In this document: one piece after another, positions 16,049 through 23,939 of the stretch
Layout: each line of letters opens with the position of its first letter
How positions within the stretch are numbered: position 1 is the stretch's first letter
Assembly: GCF_022662305.1 (NCBI RefSeq)
Contig: NZ_JAKNQH010000001.1
Span: forward strand, 930,001-994,000
DNA: 64,000 bases
Reading direction: 5' to 3'
Source of the DNA: Sphingomonas sp. BAUL-RG-20F-R05-02
GTDB lineage: Bacteria; Pseudomonadota; Alphaproteobacteria; Sphingomonadales; Sphingomonadaceae
Position numbers and translations under genes: made by a program
Notes under the pieces: generated by a model
Told to the model about the DNA's origin: nothing
Database searches by the model: none
Seen by the model: the letters and a program-made list of their open reading frames with translations, nothing else

Positions 16049-16771
16049 TCAGCGAACGCGCGGGCCACCGAACGGCAGCGGCGGCGGGGGGCGGCGATCA
16101 CGGCGCGGGAGCTGCGCCTGATACGCATGGCCGCAATGCGCCACACAGTACGGAAAACCAGGATTCACCTTGTCACCGCAGAAGTGGAAGTCCGGTTCGC
16201 CGGGGTGTCCGAGCGGCCATTTGCAAATTCGGTCGCTGAGATCGAGCAGGCTTGTCTTGCCTGCCATGTCGGCGGAGGGCTTGGCGGGCACCAGCCGGCG
16301 CGGCGGCGCGGGCGTGATCGGCGCCTGCTGTTCGCCGGGCGACTGACGTAGGAACCCGCCGGGGCCAACCGACCGTAACACCGGCTGCGGGGCTGCGACG
16401 GGCGCTGGTGCGGCAGTGCGCTCCTCGATCTCGTCCTCGTCGTCGGCCTCATCCGTGTCGACCGGCAGCACAGCAGGCTCCGGCGCGACTTCGGCGGGTC
16501 GCGGCGGCGGTGGTGGTGGTGCTGGCGGCGCAGCGACGACCGGTTTCGGCGTGGGCGCCTCGGCGGCCGGCTTGGGCGCAGCTTCGACGGCGGCAGCGGC
16601 GGGCTCGTTCGGCTTTACCGGCGACGGGCGCGATTGCAGACCAAGGCGATGTGCCTTGCCGATCACCGCATTGCGGCTGACCTGGCCAAGCGCTTCCGCG
16701 ATCTGGCTGGCGGTCTGGCCGTCTTCCCACATCTTTTTCAGCGTATCGATCCGTTCGTCGGTCCAGGCCAT
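16049..16771 (-). CDS. gcrA: Cell-cycle transcriptional regulator GcrA
   Basis: GcrA binds sigma-70 RNA polymerase and activates promoters containing CcrM-methylated GANTC sites. The N-terminal helix-turn-helix region is unmistakable (MAWTDERIDTLKKMWEDG, SASQ-type QIAEALG, RNAVIGKAHRLGL). The conserved C-terminal sigma-interacting region has ICKWPLGHPGEPDFHFCGD and PYCVAHCGHAYQ. Between them lies a long alanine/proline-rich acidic linker (about residues 50-165), making the protein 240 aa against roughly 173 aa in Caulobacter. ccrM is not in the window. The neighbouring ABC-2 permease gene is divergent. Confidence 0.95.
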   Translation of the reverse strand: MAWTDERIDTLKKMWEDGQTASQIAEALGQVSRNAVIGKAHRLGLQSRPSPVKPNEPAAAAVEAAPKPAAEAPTPKPVVAAPPAPPPPPPRPAEVAPEPAVLPVDTDEADDEDEIEERTAAPAPVAAPQPVLRSVGPGGFLRQSPGEQQAPITPAPPRRLVPAKPSADMAGKTSLLDLSDRICKWPLGHPGEPDFHFCGDKVNPGFPYCVAHCGHAYQAQLPRRDRRPPPPLPFGGPRVR

Positions 16772-16833
16772 TCAACAATCTTCCCTACGTGCCGGGTTGC
16801 GGGCAGTGGCGGCAGCGACTAACCGATCGCGCC

Positions 16834-17688
16834 ATGAGCAGCCAGCCCCCAATCGGTGAAATCCAGTCGGCGGTTCGCAACGCTCCCGGCGTTCCCGTCA
16901 TCAAGGACGTGAACTGGGGCGGCCTGCGAACGCTCTATATCAAGGAGGTGCGCCGTTTCTTCAAGGTCCACCTCCAGACGATCTGGGCGCCGGCGATCAC
17001 GTCGCTGCTGTTCCTCATCGTCTTCACCATCGCGACCGGCGCGAAACGACCAGTGCTGGTCGGTGGAGTCACCGTTCCGTTCGCCGATTTCATCGCCCCC
17101 GGCCTCATCATCAGCCAGGGAATGATGGGCCCCGCCTTCGCCAACGCGAGCTTCTCGCTGCTCGCGGGCAAGATCCAAGGCACCATCGTCGATTACCTGA
17201 TGCCGCCGCTGTCGACGCTGGAGGTGCTTGCCGCGCTGCTCGGCGGCGCGATGACGCGGGCGTTCATCGTCGGTTTCGTGGTGTGGTGCGCAATGGCGCT
17301 GTATCCAGGTGTGCACGTCACCCCGTCGCACCCGCTGGCGGTGTTGTGGTTCGGCTTTCTTGGCGCCGGCTTCCTCTCGCTGCTCGGCGTGCTGACCTCG
17401 ATCTGGGCGCAGAAGTTCGACCATGCCGCCGCCGTGACGAACTTTGTGGTGGCGCCGCTGTCGCTGCTGTCTGGCACGTTCTACTCGGTCGACCGGCTCG
17501 CCCCAGCCTTCCGCGCGTTCAGCCACGCCAACCCGTTCTTCTACCTCATTTCCGGCTTCCGCTACGGCTTCCTCGGCACCGCTGATTCGCCGGTGTTGAT
17601 CGGCAGCGTCGTGGTGTTCTGTGTTGACGCTGCGCTGTTCGTGCTGTGCTATCAACTGCTGGCACGCGGCTGGCGGCTGAAGAGCTGA
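16834..17688 (+). CDS. ABC-2 type transporter permease
   Basis: A 284-aa inner-membrane permease with about six hydrophobic segments. The ABC-2 block is visible around residues 60-250 (PFADFIAPGLIISQGMMG, NPFFYLISGFRYGFLG). An N-terminal cytoplasmic tail of some 35 residues precedes TLYIKEVRRFFKVH. The family exports drugs or polysaccharides together with a separate ATPase. No ATPase gene is adjacent, so the partner must be encoded elsewhere. It is divergent from gcrA and followed by a strong terminator. Confidence 0.85.
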   Translation: MSSQPPIGEIQSAVRNAPGVPVIKDVNWGGLRTLYIKEVRRFFKVHLQTIWAPAITSLLFLIVFTIATGAKRPVLVGGVTVPFADFIAPGLIISQGMMGPAFANASFSLLAGKIQGTIVDYLMPPLSTLEVLAALLGGAMTRAFIVGFVVWCAMALYPGVHVTPSHPLAVLWFGFLGAGFLSLLGVLTSIWAQKFDHAAAVTNFVVAPLSLLSGTFYSVDRLAPAFRAFSHANPFFYLISGFRYGFLGTADSPVLIGSVVVFCVDAALFVLCYQLLARGWRLKS

Positions 17689-17741
17689 GGCGGTTCACCG
17701 GTGTTGACGGCTTGGGGGCATGCCAAGTAAATGCCCTCTCC

Positions 17742-17767
17742 GGCGGCCCTGTTGGGGCCGCCTTTTT
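17742..17767 (+). terminator. Rho-independent terminator after the ABC-2 permease
   Basis: GGCGGCCC and GGGCCGCC form a perfect 8-bp stem with loop TGTTG, followed directly by TTTTT. It separates the permease gene from argD and overlaps nothing coding. It stands only about 20 bases before the argD ribosome-binding site, so argD may be expressed by read-through or from a promoter further upstream. Confidence 0.85.
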
Positions 17768-17787
17768 CGTTTCAGGAGGTCGTCGCC

Positions 17788-18984
17788 ATGACAGTCACCC
17801 CACTCATGCCCGTGTACCCGCGCTGCGGCGTGCGCCCGGTGCGAGGCGAGGGCTGCTATCTGATTGGCGAGGACGGCACGCGCTATCTCGACATGGCGGC
17901 GGGCATCGCGGTCAACGCGCTCGGCCATGGGCACCCGCATCTCGTCAAGACGATCGCGGATCAGGCGGCGACGCTGATGCACGTCTCGAACCTGTACGGT
18001 AGCCCGCAGGGCGAACACCTGGCGCAACGCATCGTCGACAACAGCTTTGCCGATACGGTGTTCTTCACCAATTCGGGAACCGAGGCGGTGGAATGCGCGA
18101 TCAAGACCGCGCGGCGCTACCATTTCGTCAACGGCAATCCTGAGCGCACCACGCTCATCACCTTCAACAACGCGTTCCACGGCCGCACGATGGGCGCGAT
18201 CTCCGCCACCAACCAGCCGAAGATGCGCGACGGATTCGAGCCGCTGCTGCCAGGCTTCGCCTATGCGCCGTTCAACGATCTCGAAGCAGCGCTCGCGCTG
18301 ATCGACGAGACCACCGCCGGCTTCATGGTCGAGACGATCCAGGGCGAAGGCGGTGTGTCGGCCGCCACGCCGGAGTTCCTGCAAGGTTTGCGCAAGGCGT
18401 GCGACGAACACGGCCTGCTGCTGGTGCTCGACGAAGTGCAGTGCGGATATGGCCGCACTGGCAAAATGTGGGGCTACGAGCATTACGGCATCACCCCCGA
18501 CATCATGTCGTCGGCCAAGGGGATCGGCGGCGGCTTCCCGCTCGGCGCCTGCCTCGCCACCGAGGAGGCGGCGAAAGGCATGGTATTCGGCACGCACGGC
18601 TCGACTTACGGCGGCAACCCGCTGGCGATGGCGGCGGGTGAAGCGGTGCTCGACGTGATGCTCGAACCCGGTTTCCTCGAGAACGTCACCGCGATGGGCG
18701 AGCGGCTGCGCGGCGCGCTCGAACAGATGATCCCCAACCACGACGGCGTATTCGACAGCGTGCGCGGCAAGGGGCTGATGCTCGGCCTCAAGCTCAAGGA
18801 TGCGGTGTTGGCACGCGATTTCGTTGCGCACGCCCGCGATCAGCACGGATTGCTGACGGTGTCGGCGGGCGAGAACGTCGTGCGCGTGCTGCCCCCGCTG
18901 GTGATCGAGGAAAGCCACGTTGCGGAGGCGATCGAGAAACTGAGCGAAGCGGCACGCACCTACGTGCCGGCAAGCGACGACTGA
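17788..18984 (+). CDS. argD: Acetylornithine aminotransferase ArgD
   Basis: PLP-dependent class III aminotransferase that converts N-acetylglutamate semialdehyde to N-acetylornithine in arginine synthesis (and often also serves lysine synthesis). The 398-aa protein has the cofactor-binding pattern LDEVQCGYGRTGKMW and the PLP lysine in SSAKGIGGGFPLGA. AGGAGG lies nine bases before the ATG at 17788. argF follows after 75 bases, giving an arginine gene pair. N-succinyldiaminopimelate aminotransferase activity is possible too. Confidence 0.94.
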   Translation: MTVTPLMPVYPRCGVRPVRGEGCYLIGEDGTRYLDMAAGIAVNALGHGHPHLVKTIADQAATLMHVSNLYGSPQGEHLAQRIVDNSFADTVFFTNSGTEAVECAIKTARRYHFVNGNPERTTLITFNNAFHGRTMGAISATNQPKMRDGFEPLLPGFAYAPFNDLEAALALIDETTAGFMVETIQGEGGVSAATPEFLQGLRKACDEHGLLLVLDEVQCGYGRTGKMWGYEHYGITPDIMSSAKGIGGGFPLGACLATEEAAKGMVFGTHGSTYGGNPLAMAAGEAVLDVMLEPGFLENVTAMGERLRGALEQMIPNHDGVFDSVRGKGLMLGLKLKDAVLARDFVAHARDQHGLLTVSAGENVVRVLPPLVIEESHVAEAIEKLSEAARTYVPASDD

Positions 18985-19059
18985 TCTCCCCCTCGTTCGC
19001 CCGGGCGCGGTAGCAGCCCCTGCCCTGAACGGTTCAAGGCCGATAGAAAGCGTGACGCA

Positions 19060-19983
19060 ATGACCATACGCCACTTCCTCAGCCTCTCCGATGCGGGCGC
19101 AGATGGTATCGCCGCGATGCTGGCCGACGCGCTCGACCGCAAGGCGGCGCGCTCCGGTTGGCCGAAGGGCAAGGCCGATGCCGACGCCCCGCTCGCCGGC
19201 CATACGCTGGCACTGGTGTTCGAGAAGAGTTCGACCCGCACCCGCGTTTCGTTCGATGCTGCCATTCGTCAGCTCGGCGGCGCGCCGGTGGTGCTCGATT
19301 CAGGGACTACGCAACTCGGTCGCGGCGAGACGGTGGCCGACACCGCGCGCGTCCTGTCGGGCTACTGCGACGCGATCATGCTGCGTACCGACGACCCCGC
19401 CAAACTCGAGGAAATGGCGCAGTATGCCACGGTGCCGGTCATCAACGGCCTCACCGATGGATCACACCCGTGCCAGATCATGGCCGACCTGTTGACGATC
19501 ATCGAAAGCGGCAAGGCCCTGCCCGGCCTCAAGGTCGCGTGGCTGGGGGACGGCAACAACGTGCTCGCCTCCATCATCGAAGCGGCCGGATTGATGCAGT
19601 TCGACCTCGTCGCCGCCTGCCCGCAGGGTTTCATGCCGCCCGAGCGTGATCTCGCGCTGGGGCAAGGTCGTGCCCGCGTGGTCGCCGATCCGCGCGAGGC
19701 GGTGGAGAATGCCGACATCATCGTTACCGATACCTGGATCTCGATGGGACAGCTTCACGCCGAGACCAAGCTCGCCGCGATGATGCCGTATCAGGTTACT
19801 GCCGCGTTGATGGCGCGCGCCAAACCCGATGCGAAGTTCCTCCATTGTCTACCCGCGCACCGCGGCGAAGAGGTCACGGCAGAGATCATCGACGGTCCAC
19901 AATCGCTGATCTGGCCAGAGGCGGAGAACCGGCTGCACGCGCAGAAGTCGATCCTGCGCTGGTGCTTCGGGCAGATCGGTTGA
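19060..19983 (+). CDS. argF: Ornithine carbamoyltransferase ArgF
   Basis: Cytoplasmic enzyme that joins carbamoyl phosphate and ornithine to citrulline. The carbamoyl-phosphate site SSTRTR is at residues 57-62, HPCQ at 136-139, and the ornithine-site run [12 protein letters not shown] is near the C-terminus. Its 307 aa match the family. It follows argD and precedes hslO, separated from the latter by a 173-base gap that carries a long inverted repeat. Confidence 0.96.
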   Translation: MTIRHFLSLSDAGADGIAAMLADALDRKAARSGWPKGKADADAPLAGHTLALVFEKSSTRTRVSFDAAIRQLGGAPVVLDSGTTQLGRGETVADTARVLSGYCDAIMLRTDDPAKLEEMAQYATVPVINGLTDGSHPCQIMADLLTIIESGKALPGLKVAWLGDGNNVLASIIEAAGLMQFDLVAACPQGFMPPERDLALGQGRARVVADPREAVENADIIVTDTWISMGQLHAETKLAAMMPYQVTAALMARAKPDAKFLHCLPAHRGEEVTAEIIDGPQSLIWPEAENRLHAQKSILRWCFGQIG

Positions 19984-20022
19984 TCGCAGCGAGCGGCTAC
20001 CCCACATAGCCGTCCACACAAT

Positions 20023-20101
20023 CGTCACCCCGGCGTCGGTCGGGTCTTCGCGGCCAGGGCACTCACGACTTCGGGGGACCTCAGCTTGCGCTGGGGTGAC
20101 G
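20023..20101. repeat. Dispersed-repeat-like inverted element
   Basis: CGTCACCCC at the left end and GGGGTGACG at the right end are perfect 9-base inverted arms about 60 bases apart. The interior also carries CGGGT/GGGGGACC-like GC-rich runs. Short intergenic elements beginning with GTCACCCCGG are common as dispersed palindromic repeats in sphingomonad genomes, as I recall. Only one copy is evident here, so the repeat nature is inference. Confidence 0.45.
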
Positions 20102-20156
20102 CGGTGGCTGGCGGACGGCGTTGTCGCAGCCAGTTCGCCTGCGATGACGAAAGACC

Positions 20157-21065
20157 ATGATGACTGACCAGACCTCCCCCGATCTCGACCTCGCGCTCGG
20201 TTTCACCATTCCCGCTCGCCATGCCCGCGGCCGCATCGTGCGGCTCGGGCCGGTGCTGGAGCGTATCCTTTCGGCGCACGCCTACCCCGCGCCCATCGAA
20301 GCCCTGCTGGCGGACGCGCTGACGCTGACCGCGCTGATCGGCTCCACCCTGAAGGACGCAGGTGGGCAGCTTACGCTGCAGGCACAGACCGACAACGGTA
20401 TCGTCAGCCTGCTGGTATGCGATTATCGCGGCGGTGAACTGCGCGGCTACGTGCAATACGACGCCGGCCGGCTGGCCGACGCGCCGGTGGACCCGAGCCT
20501 GTTCGCGCTGTTCGGCAGCGGCTACCTCGCGATCACGTTCGATCAGGCGACGACGGGCGAGCGCTACCAGGGCATAGTCCCGCTCGACGGCGATTCGATC
20601 GCGGATGCCGCCGCCAACTATTTCGTTCAGTCCGAGCAAATCCCGACGCTGATCCGGCTGGGTCGCGCAGCGAGCGGTCGCGTGACCGGTGGGCTGTTCC
20701 TGCAGCATCTGCCCGAGGGCGAGGAAGGCCGCGAGCGGTTGCATGTCCGGCAGGACCATCCCGAATGGGAGCATGTCGCACTGCTCGGCCAGACGATGGG
20801 CGCCGACGAGCTTACCGACGCAGCGCTGCCGCTGGAAACCTTGGTGTGGCGGCTGTTCAACGAGGAGCCGGAGGTGCGCACCCTAACCGCGCAGCCGATC
20901 GTGCGCGGCTGCCGCTGTTCGCCGGATTACATTGCCCAGGTGCTTGGCAAATTTCCGGTCGAGGAACAGCGCGAAATGGCCGACGAGGCCGGTGTGATCA
21001 CGGTGGATTGCGCGTTCTGCGCGCAAAAATTCCCGATTATGATCGAAGATCGTTGCGAAAGCTGA
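20157..21065 (+). CDS. hslO: Redox-regulated chaperone Hsp33
   Basis: Cytoplasmic holdase chaperone activated by oxidation. The zinc-binding redox switch is intact: C252 and C254 (GCRCSPDYI, CxC) and C285 and C288 (DCAFC, CxxC). The 302-aa length fits. Two consecutive ATG codons stand at 20157 and 20160; either is possible. It lies after the arginine genes, a common arrangement in sphingomonads as far as I recall. Confidence 0.95.
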   Translation: MMTDQTSPDLDLALGFTIPARHARGRIVRLGPVLERILSAHAYPAPIEALLADALTLTALIGSTLKDAGGQLTLQAQTDNGIVSLLVCDYRGGELRGYVQYDAGRLADAPVDPSLFALFGSGYLAITFDQATTGERYQGIVPLDGDSIADAAANYFVQSEQIPTLIRLGRAASGRVTGGLFLQHLPEGEEGRERLHVRQDHPEWEHVALLGQTMGADELTDAALPLETLVWRLFNEEPEVRTLTAQPIVRGCRCSPDYIAQVLGKFPVEEQREMADEAGVITVDCAFCAQKFPIMIEDRCES

Positions 21066-21147
21066 ACGACATTGAAACCTGCCACACAAAACCCTAAGTT
21101 CTGTACCAAGCGGTAGCGCCTGCGGATGCGCAGGGGGTTTTGGGGTT

Positions 21148-21582
21148 ATGACGATGCGAAAGTGGCGGGTTTTGAGCGCAGCCGTGGGCGCGCTGCTGGT
21201 GAGCGGCGCCACAATGGCGGCAGCGCCTCAAAGGACAGCATCGACCGCGCTTTCGCGGCTCCAGACCGGTCGGTACGAGTTGAAGGAGGTCGGCTCGCTG
21301 GCTGAACCTCGTGTGGTTTGTTTGGCCGACGCGGCCATGCTGATCCAACTTCAGCAACCCGACACGCAATGTTCACGCCTGATCGTCGCGGATGGCGCCG
21401 ACAGCACCACGATCAACTACACGTGCGTGAGTGGCGGCCATGGCCGCACGGTCGTGACGATCACCACGCCCAGATCCTTCGACCTGCAGACACAGGGAAT
21501 CTCAAGCGGCGCACCCTTCGACATCGATTATCAGGGGCGGCGGGTTGGCGCGTGTGGGCCGCGGTCTACTGCCGCACGTTAA
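21148..21582 (+). CDS. Secreted protein, DUF3617-like
   Basis: A 144-aa protein with a signal peptide (MTMRKWRVLSAAVGALLVSG, cleavage probably after MAAA). The mature part has a GRYELKEVG opening and three cysteines (VVCLAD, TQCSRL, YTCVSG) before a final GAC. This spacing is reminiscent of the DUF3617 periplasmic family, whose function is unknown. ATG 21154 is an alternative start. A very strong terminator lies 86 bases downstream, so it is probably transcribed alone or with hslO. Confidence 0.7.
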   Translation: MTMRKWRVLSAAVGALLVSGATMAAAPQRTASTALSRLQTGRYELKEVGSLAEPRVVCLADAAMLIQLQQPDTQCSRLIVADGADSTTINYTCVSGGHGRTVVTITTPRSFDLQTQGISSGAPFDIDYQGRRVGACGPRSTAAR

Positions 21583-21667
21583 AGCTTTGGTGACGCGTTT
21601 CGTTTAGCAGGGTGCGGTATGCTTCTGGCATGCTTTTTCCCATAGCGCCCGACCTAGGGCACTCCTT

Positions 21668-21694
21668 GGGCCGCCTTCGGGCGGCCCACTTTTC
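21668..21694 (+). terminator. Rho-independent terminator with TTCG tetraloop
   Basis: GGGCCGCC and GGCGGCCC pair perfectly around the extra-stable TTCG tetraloop, followed by ACTTTTC. It lies between the DUF3617-like gene and queC and should end the upstream transcript. Confidence 0.85.
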
Positions 21695-21742
21695 ATGCGC
21701 GGCATTGCGCCAAATGGCGCCGTGTCGTAAATCGATGGGATC

Positions 21743-22426
21743 ATGACAGACGGTAAGACTTTGGCGGTCGCCCTGATCTCGGGCGGCCTCGACTCGATGG
21801 TATCGGCCGCGCGTGCGCGTGAGGACGGGCACCGGCTGCTGGCATTGTCGATCGATTACAACCAGCGCCATCATATCGAACTCTCGGCTGCCCGGGAGAT
21901 CGCAAGCGCGCTGGGCGCGGAACGTCACGTCGTGCTGCCGCTCGATCTGTCGGCGTTCGGTGGCTCCGCGCTGACAGCGGATATCGACGTCCCGAAAGAC
22001 GGCGTCGGCGACGGCATCCCCGTTACCTACGTGCCGGCACGCAACACGATCTTCCTCAGCCTGGCGCTTGGTTGGGCGGAGGCGGCGGGCGCGCGCGACC
22101 TGTACATCGGCGTCAACGCGCTGGATTATTCAGGCTATCCGGACTGCCGCCCCGAATTCATCAAGGCGTTCGAGGACATGGCGGAGCTCGCGACCAAGGC
22201 CGGGGTCGAAGGCTCGCCGTTCCGCATCCAGGCCCCGCTGCAACACATGACCAAGGCCGATATCGTACGCGAAGCAAACCGGCTCGGGCTGGACGCGGGG
22301 ATGAGTTGGTCGTGCTACGATCCCGCGCCGGGCGGTTTGCACTGCGGCCGGTGCGACAGTTGCCGGCTGCGCTCGAAGGGGTTCAGCGACGCGGGGCTGC
22401 CCGATCCCACCGCCTACGCCGCCTGA
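21743..22426 (+). CDS. queC: 7-cyano-7-deazaguanine synthase QueC
   Basis: ATP-dependent enzyme converting 7-carboxy-7-deazaguanine to preQ0 in queuosine biosynthesis. The PP-loop SGGLDS is at residues 13-18, and the four zinc-binding cysteines are at the C-terminus ([21 protein letters not shown] spans them). The 227-aa length is standard. The stop TGA overlaps the queE ATG (TGATG-type junction), so the two are translationally coupled. queD and queF are not in the window. Confidence 0.95.
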   Translation: MTDGKTLAVALISGGLDSMVSAARAREDGHRLLALSIDYNQRHHIELSAAREIASALGAERHVVLPLDLSAFGGSALTADIDVPKDGVGDGIPVTYVPARNTIFLSLALGWAEAAGARDLYIGVNALDYSGYPDCRPEFIKAFEDMAELATKAGVEGSPFRIQAPLQHMTKADIVREANRLGLDAGMSWSCYDPAPGGLHCGRCDSCRLRSKGFSDAGLPDPTAYAA

Positions 22427-23058
22427 TGTCCTACGCCGTCAAGGAGATGTTCCTCACGCTGCAAGGCGAAGGGGTCAATGCCGGCCGTCGCGCCGTGTTC
22501 GTGCGCTTCGCGGGGTGCAACCTCTGGTCAGGGCGTGAAGAAGACCGGGCGAGCGCGATCTGCAAATTCTGCGATACCGACTTCATCGGGATGAACGGGC
22601 TAGGCGGCGGGCGCTTTGCCGATGCGGGTGCGCTCGCGGCGGCGGTTGCCGCGTTCTGGGGAGAGGGTGCGGAGGCGAGGTTCGTGGTACTGACCGGGGG
22701 TGAGCCGATGCTTCAGGTCGATGATGCGTTGGTGGCGGCGCTGCACGCGGCCGGTTTCACCATCGCGATCGAGACCAATGGAACACTGCCGGTGCATCCG
22801 GGTGTGGATTGGGTCTGCGTCAGCCCCAAGGCCGGTAGCGATGTCGTGCAGCGCTCGGGCGACGAATTGAAATTGGTGTGGCCGCAAGCCGGCAGCGACC
22901 CGCTCGCGATGGAAAACTGGAACTTCGCGCATTTCCTCGTCCAGCCGATGGACGACGTGCGTGCGGCGGAAAACCAGGCAGAGGCGATCGCGCTCGCGAT
23001 GGCCCGCCCGAAGTGGCGCCTTAGTCTCCAGACCCACAAATATCTCGGCCTCCGCTGA
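22426..23058 (+). CDS. queE: 7-carboxy-7-deazaguanine synthase QueE
   Basis: Radical SAM enzyme that forms 7-carboxy-7-deazaguanine, the substrate for QueC. The 4Fe-4S cluster cysteines follow the QueE-specific CX14CX2C spacing: GCNLWSGREED then ICKFCDTDF. The GGEP motif (TGGEPML) is present, and FLTLQGEG near the start is the substrate-site signature. Length is 210 aa. The ATG at 22426 shares its A with the queC stop; longer in-frame starts only run through queC. Confidence 0.94.
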   Translation: MSYAVKEMFLTLQGEGVNAGRRAVFVRFAGCNLWSGREEDRASAICKFCDTDFIGMNGLGGGRFADAGALAAAVAAFWGEGAEARFVVLTGGEPMLQVDDALVAALHAAGFTIAIETNGTLPVHPGVDWVCVSPKAGSDVVQRSGDELKLVWPQAGSDPLAMENWNFAHFLVQPMDDVRAAENQAEAIALAMARPKWRLSLQTHKYLGLR

Positions 23059-23192
23059 GCGTCAGCCGGCGGGTATACTCCGCTCTCCAGCTTCGATTCT
23101 GATCGCGTCGTGTCGTGTAGCGTCAGCGCGTCGTGCAATCGGCGCTCGCATGTGCGGCACGGCCTCACGTAATCAATCAATGTCTGGCCACT

Positions 23193-23209
23193 GATCGCTT
23201 TCTTCGATC
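23193..23209 (+). promoter_or_regulatory. Candidate OxyR-binding palindrome upstream of ahpC
   Basis: GATCG-N7-CGATC is a perfect inverted repeat with the same seven-base spacing as the ATAG-N7-CTAT half-sites of OxyR. It ends 21 bases before a candidate -35 element. Because an oxyR gene lies two genes downstream, OxyR is the likely ligand, but the bases do not match the E. coli consensus closely. Confidence 0.35.
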
Positions 23210-23230
23210 GTGCCGAATGAACATCCCAAT

Positions 23231-23259
23231 TTCTGCACCGCAGCATCCCGCCCTATATC
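23231..23259 (+). promoter_or_regulatory. Candidate ahpC promoter
   Basis: TTCTGC, 17 bases, then TATATC resembles a sigma-70 promoter with a weak -35, as expected for an activated promoter. It lies about 30 bases before the ahpC ATG. Confidence 0.35.
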
Positions 23260-23287
23260 AGCCGGGTCATTGCAAAGGAGCATGCGT

Positions 23288-23851
23288 ATGTCGATTATCG
23301 GCAAGACGATTAAACCGTTCACCGCGACCGCGTACAAAGAAGGCAAGTTCGTCGACGTCACCGATGCCGACGTGAAGGGCAAGTGGTCGGTCTTCTTCTT
23401 CTATCCGGCCGATTTCACCTTCGTCTGCCCGACCGAACTCGAAGACCTCGCCGACATTTACCCGACGCTTCAAAAGATGGGCGTTGAGGTTTACTCGGTG
23501 TCGACCGACACGCATTTCAGCCACAAGGCATGGCACGACACGTCGCCGGCCATCGGCAAGATCAACTATTACATGCTGGGCGACCAGAACCACACGATCT
23601 CGAATAACTTCGACATCCTGCGTGAAGGCGTCGGCCTGGCCGATCGCGGTACGTTCGTCGCCGATCCCGACGGCGTCGTGCAGCTCGTCGAGATCACGCC
23701 CGAGGGCGTGGGTCGCAACGCCGCCGAACTGCTCCGCAAGATCAAGGCCGCGCAGTACTGGGCTTCGCATCCCGGCGAAGTGTGCCCGGCCAAGTGGGAA
23801 GAGGGTGAGACCACGCTTGCCCCATCGTTCGATCTCGTAGGCAAGATCTAA
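23288..23851 (+). CDS. ahpC: Alkyl hydroperoxide reductase subunit C (peroxiredoxin)
   Basis: Typical 2-Cys peroxiredoxin, 187 aa, that reduces peroxides in the cytoplasm with electrons from AhpF. The peroxidatic cysteine is C47 (DFTFVCPTE) and the resolving cysteine is C166 (GEVCPAKW). AAGGAG lies seven bases before the ATG at 23288; a start two codons earlier (23282) is possible. ahpF follows after an 88-base gap that contains a strong hairpin, so ahpC is probably made in excess over ahpF. Confidence 0.97.
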   Translation: MSIIGKTIKPFTATAYKEGKFVDVTDADVKGKWSVFFFYPADFTFVCPTELEDLADIYPTLQKMGVEVYSVSTDTHFSHKAWHDTSPAIGKINYYMLGDQNHTISNNFDILREGVGLADRGTFVADPDGVVQLVEITPEGVGRNAAELLRKIKAAQYWASHPGEVCPAKWEEGETTLAPSFDLVGKI

Positions 23852-23875
23852 CCAATAGCCCCTCGGGGTCGCATG

Positions 23876-23914
23876 TGGCCCGGGGTGGATCAACCTCCGC
23901 CCCGGGCCATTTTA
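23876..23914 (+). terminator. Terminator or attenuator between ahpC and ahpF
   Basis: A 14-bp stem with one G-U pair (from TGGCCCGGGG to CCCCGGGCCA) and loop TCAACC is followed by TTTTATTG. It starts 25 bases after the ahpC stop and ends about 26 bases before ahpF. It should terminate most ahpC transcripts and let a fraction continue into ahpF. Confidence 0.8.
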
Positions 23915-23939
23915 TTGTAAACACTTGAGGATTTCACCC

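Noticed and set aside
15856..16146. Small minus-strand frame downstream of gcrA
   Set aside because: It overlaps the gcrA coding end and terminator, has Arg-rich antisense composition and no ribosome-binding site.
17695..19203. A 502-aa minus-strand open frame
   Set aside because: It is antisense to argD, whose catalytic residues are intact, and crosses the terminator upstream of argD.
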